Shown here piece after piece: positions 60,029-64,000 of a stretch of 64,000 nt of DNA. The stretch is from Limnoperna fortunei. Taxonomy: Eukaryota; Mollusca; Bivalvia; Mytilida; Modiolidae. Position numbers and translations under genes: made by a program. Below the pieces are notes generated by a model. The model had not been told where the DNA came from. It did no database searches and worked only from the letters and a program-made list of their open reading frames with translations. The stretch is from NCBI GenBank assembly GCA_944474755.1, contig OX104114.1:82570623-82634622 (forward strand), written 5' to 3'. Position 1 is the first letter of the stretch. The number at the start of each line of letters is the position of its first letter.

Positions 60029-60794
60029 CTTCGCGAAGATGAAAACGAATGGTGAGATTCTCACCCCTGAGATCGATGGGGGTGCCGTTCTGATCGGTGA
60101 GATGAGTCTCCATACGATTGATGGTTCGCAAAGTCACGGGCAAGTACACTAGATTTTGGGAGGTCTGAAGGATCTTCATGCCTGGGTCCACATCGGGGAA
60201 GAAACTGTAGATGGTGGACTGCTGGGTTCCGTTCACGTAACTTCCATGGATGATGTCGCTATTCACCAGAATGCTGTTGATGCTGATGATGTTGACGATG
60301 AGATCACCCTCCGTGTAACCGTTCGTGCCTCGGTCATAAGCGTAGACCTTGCGCCCGAAGCCCAGCACGGTGTTGATGCTGTTTTCGACGTCGAAGTCCA
60401 CTTGATAATCTCTGGCGAGGGTTAGAGTGGCTCTCAGCGTCGCGCGGTTGGCGTCGAGAATGATCTTGGTCTTGTGACCGTTGAGACGCAGTTGACGCTG
60501 AATCTCATTGTTGATGTCTTCAATGCCATAGGACCCGGTACTCAGTGCGATGGGGAACCAGTTGGCACCACCGTCCGCGGAGTAGCGGAAGGAATTGTTA
60601 CCCGCATGGATATTGGGAAAAGAGTAGTACGTCTCCAGATTGACCAAAGCCATCTCGTAACTTTTCCCCTCGCTCAGTTGCAGGGGTGGGCTGAATTGAG
60701 TGAGAATCCGACTTTGGTTGTCGGACACAATGAAGGAAAACCCCTGCTTAGGGGCAGTGTTCTCGACGATTCGCTGTAGCAAGGATTGATCCAT
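60024..60794 (-). CDS. 256-residue beta-rich structural protein (candidate minor capsid / penton-like)
   Basis: The ATG overlaps the motif, directly after the candidate capsid gene. Predominantly alternating hydrophobic and polar residues typical of beta strands: GFSFIVSDNQSRI, SYEMALVNLETYYSFPNI, NNSFRYSADGGANWFPIAL, GSYGIEDINNEIQRQLRLNG, TKIILDANRATLRATLTL, SINTVLGFGR, LVYLPVTLRTINRMETHL, ENLTIRFHLREV. No signal peptide or membrane segment. Its place beside the major capsid candidate, its size and its beta character suggest a minor capsid protein such as the pentameric vertex protein with a single jelly roll. This is inference; a receptor-binding or fibre-like role is also possible. Confidence 0.55.
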   Translation of the reverse strand: MDQSLLQRIVENTAPKQGFSFIVSDNQSRILTQFSPPLQLSEGKSYEMALVNLETYYSFPNIHAGNNSFRYSADGGANWFPIALSTGSYGIEDINNEIQRQLRLNGHKTKIILDANRATLRATLTLARDYQVDFDVENSINTVLGFGRKVYAYDRGTNGYTEGDLIVNIISINSILVNSDIIHGSYVNGTQQSTIYSFFPDVDPGMKILQTSQNLVYLPVTLRTINRMETHLTDQNGTPIDLRGENLTIRFHLREV

Positions 60795-60803
60795 TTATTT
60801 ATA
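60793..60803 (-). promoter_or_regulatory. Cassette motif TATAAATAAAT (before 256-residue gene)
   Basis: Directly follows the TAG stop (60804-60806) of the 428-residue gene and runs into the next ATG. Confidence 0.75.
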
Positions 60804-62090
60804 CTAGAATACGACGCTCATCTTCTGGCCGTCGGACTCGAACTGAAGAATCCTATCAGAGATTACGAGGGCGAACGCTTGAGTATTGGCTGGCACGTTA
60901 CGCTCGAATTCGGCGCGGACCTGAATGTCGACCGTAGACTCTTTCAACCGCTCGGACTGATGACTTACGTCGATGACGAACAGTGGGTACAGGTCGATGT
61001 AGTCGTTGGGTGTTATGTTGCAGTTACTGTGGCGAGGATCCATATTGTAGTAATTCTTCCGGAAATCTGCCGCGTTCTTATAGAGTCTAGCGGTCCGATT
61101 TTGGGTGAAACCTGCATTAAAGTCTACGGCGGGGTAGCGGTCAGCGTTGAGAGTGACGTAGATGTTTCGCAAGCGGCAGTGGTCGAACACGGCAGCATTT
61201 TGGGTCTGGTCGTTGCTCTTGCCGGTTTGAAAGGCCACGATGACGTATCTGGGTTTCTCTCGACCGCTCTTGGCTGTCAACCGCCAGTTGAACTGAGACG
61301 TTTCGGGGACGGCTATGGAATCGCACTGTCGCATTCGGAAACCGCAATCGATTTTACCCTTGCTCTGGATGGTCTTGTACAACCGCAGTTTCTCCTGATC
61401 GGAGGGGGTGACGAGGGGAATGAACCAGGAGATCTTACTCAGGATGATTCTTGCCGGGTCATTGACGGCTGCAGCCCTCAGAACGGCATTGGCATCCGAA
61501 TCGCGCACGAGAGACAGTTCATGCTTGAACCCGTACACGATCTTATCGTAGTCGTCCGCAAAGCCGAAGATGTGCTTCAGGGGAATGGCGAAGGAGAACG
61601 ACTTCTTGTTGGCAGGTTTGACGATGGTATACCCGTGGCGAATTGCAAAACCGGAGTTCTCTGCGGCGGCGATAGCGGTGGAATCCTTGAACCACAGTTG
61701 GTTGAGACCTTGAGATTTGGAGAAATCGTCGGGATAGGTCAGCATCCCTAGCATGGTGGTGGCGATGCCAGGGTCGTTGATGTGCTCGATCTGTTGACCG
61801 GAGAGCCTGTAAGTGATGGTTCGAAACAGATGCATGATACCGTTGTGGGCGAGCGAGACGAGATCCGCATTGGCATAGGCGGTCCCATCATTCTTCTGGA
61901 GCCTTCCTTCCACCAAAAGGTAACTCTCAGCGGGATGAAGGAAGAGATCCTGGGTCTCAATATTGATGCGTATTTCAGCACCGGCGTTATTCAGTTGAGC
62001 CCCGGCTTGAGGTTCGTATTCGTGGACTTGATATTCCTGGAGGCTTTCATCGAAAGCTAGGGGTTCGACGATGTCGAGAATGTTTGACAT
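60804..62090 (-). CDS. Candidate double jelly-roll major capsid protein (428 residues)
   Basis: The start chosen is ATG 62088-62090 (MSNILDIVEPL), 5 bases after the TATAAATAAAT motif; an in-frame ATG-less extension upstream lies in untranslated sequence. The protein is beta-rich throughout, without signal or membrane segments: QVHEYEPQAG (21-30), RINIETQDLFLHPAESYLLV (41-60), IMHLFRTITYRLSG (85-98), FSFAIPLKHIFGFADDYDKI (165-184), FKHELSLVRD, a second half with ISWFIPLV, FRMRQCDSIAVP, PRYVIVAFQTG, DLYPLFVIDVS and ALVISDRIL. Length and two-part build fit the double jelly-roll capsid proteins of Polinton-like viruses and adintoviruses, though shorter than most Polinton ones. Largest cassette gene and flanked by other virion-type genes. 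A profile or structure comparison has not been done. Confidence 0.6.
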   Translation of the reverse strand: MSNILDIVEPLAFDESLQEYQVHEYEPQAGAQLNNAGAEIRINIETQDLFLHPAESYLLVEGRLQKNDGTAYANADLVSLAHNGIMHLFRTITYRLSGQQIEHINDPGIATTMLGMLTYPDDFSKSQGLNQLWFKDSTAIAAAENSGFAIRHGYTIVKPANKKSFSFAIPLKHIFGFADDYDKIVYGFKHELSLVRDSDANAVLRAAAVNDPARIILSKISWFIPLVTPSDQEKLRLYKTIQSKGKIDCGFRMRQCDSIAVPETSQFNWRLTAKSGREKPRYVIVAFQTGKSNDQTQNAAVFDHCRLRNIYVTLNADRYPAVDFNAGFTQNRTARLYKNAADFRKNYYNMDPRHSNCNITPNDYIDLYPLFVIDVSHQSERLKESTVDIQVRAEFERNVPANTQAFALVISDRILQFESDGQKMSVVF

Positions 62091-62095
62091 GATAT

Positions 62096-62106
62096 ATTTA
62101 TTTATA
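62096..62106 (-). promoter_or_regulatory. Cassette motif TATAAATAAAT (before capsid candidate)
   Basis: Lies 5 bases ahead of the ATG. The reading frame left behind by the truncated 88-residue gene also meets a TAA inside it. Confidence 0.75.
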
Positions 62107-62157
62107 GCGGCGGACGAAGTCGTGAATTGTGGCAATACCACATTCAGAAATTAGATC

Positions 62158-62250
62158 GTTCAGCCGGGCTTGCTGATGGGGGGTCATCGTGGAATTATTT
62201 CCCGAGATCAGATTGTTCAGCCGGGCTTGCTGATTAGGGGGTCATCGTGG
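62158..62250. repeat. Partial tandem duplication at the end of the 88-residue gene
   Basis: GTTCAGCCGGGCTTGCTGAT at 62158 recurs at 62215, and the match continues through GGGGGTCATCGTGG in both. The offset is 57 bases on one side and 58 on the other, so one copy carries a one-base indel. Confidence 0.9.
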
Positions 62251-62500
62251 GGTTACTTGGCTTGACGAGGTTGCGAGGTTTGGAGGTCGCCTTATCAATC
62301 ATATAGTCCACAGCTTTGGAGGCCCCCTTTTCAACCCCTTTCAGGGCGGCATTGGTGGCGGCGCTCATGGCCTTGCTTCCTAAGGTCTTCGCGGCTGAGG
62401 AGGTGAATATGCGTCCGGCCAAGTTAGCGACCGTATCGAATAGCCCCCGCCCGCCGACGGCGTATTTTCGGCGATATCCGTGCTTAATCAACAATGGCAT
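62234..62500 (-). CDS. 88-residue basic protein, C-terminally truncated
   Basis: The ATG lies 5 bases after the TATAAATAAAT motif. N-terminus is basic (LLIKHGYRRKYAVGGRG); then LFDTVANLAGRIFTSSAAKT, an Ala/Lys-rich helix (SKAMSAATNAALKGVEKGAS, KAVDYMIDKATSKPR) and PTMTP with stop. Net positive charge and small size suit a core or DNA-condensing protein like adenovirus pVII/pX, by analogy only. Its end lies in a partial tandem duplication; the other copy of the duplicated stretch stays open in a different frame down to a stop within the next gene's motif, as expected if the ancestral protein was longer by roughly thirty residues. This copy is therefore probably damaged. Confidence 0.55.
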   Translation of the reverse strand: MPLLIKHGYRRKYAVGGRGLFDTVANLAGRIFTSSAAKTLGSKAMSAATNAALKGVEKGASKAVDYMIDKATSKPRNLVKPSNPTMTP

Positions 62501-62505
62501 CGTAT

Positions 62506-62516
62506 ATTTATTTATA
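62506..62516 (-). promoter_or_regulatory. Cassette motif TATAAATAAAT (before 88-residue gene)
   Basis: Contains the stop TAA of the 279-residue gene (62512-62514). Confidence 0.75.
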
Positions 62517-63351
62517 GGAGAAGGCTGCGATGGAGTTCTCTGTAATAGGAGTCGTCGATGTGACCGAACGTCCTCATAGCATCGAGGATGGCCACCATCT
62601 CGTTGCGCACCCCGTTATTACCAGCCTTATAGGCGGCGGCGCAAAGTTCGAGGCGATCTATCAACGAATCGAGGTCTTTCGGTAAGAATACCGTTTGGAG
62701 TCCGGAGCCATGTCTGTCTTGCCGGTAGAGATGAGAAACGATCTCCTTCCATTTGTAACTTCGGCTCGACTTGGGGGTCCGCGAGAGAACGGAGTTTCCT
62801 TGGTACATGGCACCCGAGGTTCGCAGGATATCTCCATAGGTCATCAAATCTTCGGGATCGAACGATTCTGGGCGCTTCTTGACAATGAGCTCCCAAAGAC
62901 CGGGGGTTCCCTTGTGGCGCACGCCATCGACGAAGATATCATCTCCATCGAAGGTGACGGGCCGACTTCCGATCATGATGGTATCGTCCTCTACCCTCAA
63001 TCCGAAGGTATGGTCGGCGGCTGGAGTCATGCTGAGCTGCAGATACTGAGTCGCCCGGGGGCCTAGACGGGTGTCTTGAGGTGGTTCAATGGCTAATGGA
63101 TGGGCTAAATCGGTTGGGGGAGGTAGCGCAGGCATCGGCGCAGGTAGTTCCTCGATCGTTTTAGTGATCTGCGAGGTCGCTTCCTTTTGAGCTTCCACCA
63201 CGGGCTTGAACATCCTGGCGAGGTCGCGGTCGAGTCCGATATTGTCGAGACGATGCCGCATATTGCTAGTCTGAATACTTCGCTTGAGATCCTGCAATTC
63301 CATAGCGAGCGCCTCACGTTGCTTGGGGTCGGTGATCTTAATGAATGTCAT
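62512..63351 (-). CDS. 279-residue cassette protein (DUF8207-like)
   Basis: The ATG overlaps the TATAAATAAATG motif. Residues about 1-75 are helical and charged (DPKQREALAMELQDLKRSI, RMFKPVVEAQKEATSQITKT), followed by a Pro-rich linker (LPAPMPALPPPTDLAHPLAI). From about residue 115 comes a compact domain: FGLRVEDDTIMIGSRPVTF, DDIFVDGVRHKGTPGLWELI, KKRPESFDPEDLMTYGDIL, SRSYKWKEIVSHL. The 'G-T-x-G-L-W-E-L-I ... P ... D-L ... Y' pattern recalls the family I remember as DUF8207, widespread in invertebrate virus-like elements; the name should be verified. The C-terminus is a helical bundle (LDSLIDRLELCAAAYKAGNN). Function unknown; a virion scaffold or assembly role would fit its place. Confidence 0.6.
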   Translation of the reverse strand: MTFIKITDPKQREALAMELQDLKRSIQTSNMRHRLDNIGLDRDLARMFKPVVEAQKEATSQITKTIEELPAPMPALPPPTDLAHPLAIEPPQDTRLGPRATQYLQLSMTPAADHTFGLRVEDDTIMIGSRPVTFDGDDIFVDGVRHKGTPGLWELIVKKRPESFDPEDLMTYGDILRTSGAMYQGNSVLSRTPKSSRSYKWKEIVSHLYRQDRHGSGLQTVFLPKDLDSLIDRLELCAAAYKAGNNGVRNEMVAILDAMRTFGHIDDSYYRELHRSLLL

Positions 63352-63360
63352 TTATTTATA
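63350..63360 (-). promoter_or_regulatory. Cassette motif TATAAATAAAT (before 279-residue gene)
   Basis: The only motif copy not abutting an upstream stop codon: 109 bases separate it from the end of the zinc-binding-like gene. This argues that it is a real signal and not just a by-product of gene overlap. Confidence 0.75.
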
Positions 63361-63375
63361 GCGTTGATCGCTGTT

Positions 63376-63478
63376 GAACGCCCCCGAGCGTTTGGTCAAA
63401 CGCCCCTAAGCGTTCGAGAGCGTTCGACGGAACGCCCCTAAGCGTTTGACGGAACGCCCTCCAACGCCCCTAAGCGTT
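63376..63478. repeat. Array of four small palindromes AACGCCCCTAAGCGTT
   Basis: Copies at 63377-63392, 63399-63414, 63431-63446 and 63463-63478; the first has CCCCGA in the loop. Each has AACGC/GCGTT arms. Extra AACG/CGTT pieces (CGTTCGACGGAACG at 63421) add alternative pairings. The array spans the gap between the two genes and the stop of the left-lying one. Confidence 0.9.
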
Positions 63479-64000
63479 CGAGAGCGTTTGACTATCGACT
63501 GCCAGCGTGGAGGAAGCTGATAAGGGTCGATTCCTTGAAGGATTCAAGTGCCTTCTGCATTTATCGCTACCCGGCTGGCATGGGAATGTGCATTGGTGTC
63601 CACGGACCGTTTTGACTGAACATGGAGGTTGGAGGGATCTGGCAGGGTTTCTCACCCCGTTATGGCGACGAGCATTCAGTGTATCAAAATCTGCTTCATC
63701 GAACATAGGTCTCGTTGACTCCATTCCACACTTCATACAGTAAGATGACTTTGTGTTCGGTGACCATACCATTTCATGAGGATGACAGAGACTCTCTCTG
63801 AGTTCCGCAGGTATCGACTGGCAGAAGCCGCAGAGTGGGTATACATCGCTGGGGTCTCCGATCTCCGTTCGGCACTCGCACCTATTCTTGAGGTAATCCT
63901 CAAACTCCCACTTAACCTCAGGGGCACCTAAAGGACTCTTCAGCATGATCTGTAGCTCGACGGTGGATGGTGGTCTACCTAACTCCAGCTCGATCTGCTC
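63470..64000 (-). CDS. Cysteine-rich zinc-binding-like protein (5' partial)
   Basis: The frame is open from the window edge, so at least 176 residues, with no TATAAATAAATG before the first in-window ATG (63946); the true start lies to the right. Readable features: EDYLKNRCECRT, YPLCGFCQSI, ESLCHPHEMV, SYCMKCGMEST, then CSVKTVRGHQCTFPCQ, GSDKCRRHL. The two CxxC pairs plus CxC and Cys/His suggest one or two zinc sites; the last part follows the general pattern C-x-T-x-x-G-x-x-C...C-x-x-H found in many small zinc modules. The C-terminal dozen residues run into the palindrome array and may be unimportant. Could be a regulator of the cassette or a virion protein. Confidence 0.55.
   Translation of the reverse strand, partial: EQIELELGRPPSTVELQIMLKSPLGAPEVKWEFEDYLKNRCECRTEIGDPSDVYPLCGFCQSIPAELRESLCHPHEMVWSPNTKSSYCMKCGMESTRPMFDEADFDTLNARRHNGVRNPARSLQPPCSVKTVRGHQCTFPCQPGSDKCRRHLNPSRNRPLSASSTLAVDSQTLSNA

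Larger units (their letters stand above)
56672..64000. mobile_element. Integrated virus-like DNA element, left part (Polinton-like / adintovirus-like)
   Basis: From about 56672 the sequence becomes GC-balanced, intron-free and densely coding, unlike the AT-rich flank. It starts AGTGTGCAAAGGGGG, with AG as in Polinton termini; a terminal inverted repeat cannot be checked because the right end is off the window. The gene set (candidate capsid protein, beta-rich minor protein, hydrophobic GLYLK protein, small basic protein, zinc-binding-like protein) and the uniform gene punctuation indicate a virion-forming element. Hallmark replication genes (polymerase B, integrase, ATPase, protease) are not in view. 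Copies are partly decayed: a stop in one early gene, a frameshift in another, and a duplication that truncates the 88-residue gene. Confidence 0.6.

Noticed and set aside
60786..61751. Long + strand frame of 321 codons opposite the capsid candidate
   Set aside because: It is the shadow of the minus-strand gene: it has no motif before its start, and its neighbours and punctuation all belong to the minus strand.
62091..62141. Upstream extension of the capsid candidate frame (17 codons)
   Set aside because: It reads through the TATAAATAAAT motif and the end of the preceding gene region; MSNILDIVEPL right after the motif is the better start and matches the rule of the other five genes.

Overview
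The window looks like animal nuclear DNA, most likely from a mollusc and probably a bivalve. It is AT-rich, genes are split by long introns, tRNA-derived SINEs recur about ten times, and hammerhead-ribozyme repeat relics of a bivalve type are present. The species assignment is inference; no tools were run.

Host genes, left to right. (1) A galectin-like gene on + (three exons, 293-4381, 5' end off the window). (2) SPAG16/PF20, a WD40 axonemal central-apparatus gene on + (16 exons, 13537-33525, about 617 residues). Its first intron holds a DNA transposon carrying a nested SINE, and a 5'-truncated LINE with a clear 16-bp target duplication. (3) A claudin/PMP22-superfamily four-membrane-segment protein on + (three exons, 36846-38993). 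(4) A minus-strand cluster of short exons for small secreted cysteine-rich proteins (40.7-49.1 kb). Between them lie foldback elements, MITEs, SINEs, a Ty3/Gypsy remnant, retroelement reverse-transcriptase remnants and microsatellites.

From about 56.67 kb to the right edge the DNA changes character. It is richer in GC, almost fully coding and intron-free, and organised like a compact DNA virus. I read it as the left part of an integrated virus-like element of the Polinton / Polinton-like / adintovirus kind, inserted in an older OTU-domain pseudogene. The left arm (56.7-58.9 kb) carries three related copies of an acidic small-protein gene in alternating orientation, joined by a 344-bp near-perfect palindrome and by hairpins at convergent 3' ends. 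The right arm is a minus-strand cassette: Cys-rich zinc-binding-like protein (partial), a 279-residue protein, a small basic protein, a 428-residue candidate double jelly-roll major capsid protein, a 256-residue beta-rich candidate minor capsid protein, a 192-residue protein with GLYLK repeats, and a 150-residue membrane protein. Polymerase, integrase, packaging ATPase and protease are not in the window; if present they lie to the right.

The most interesting observation is the cassette's punctuation. All six genes whose starts are visible begin at, or a few bases after, the string TATAAATAAAT. This one string can serve as stop codon of the gene before, AATAAA signal, TATA-like promoter and start context. 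The left-arm genes instead follow GGTARATACAA. This suggests two gene classes, perhaps early and late, with cis-signals resembling those of cytoplasmic DNA viruses.
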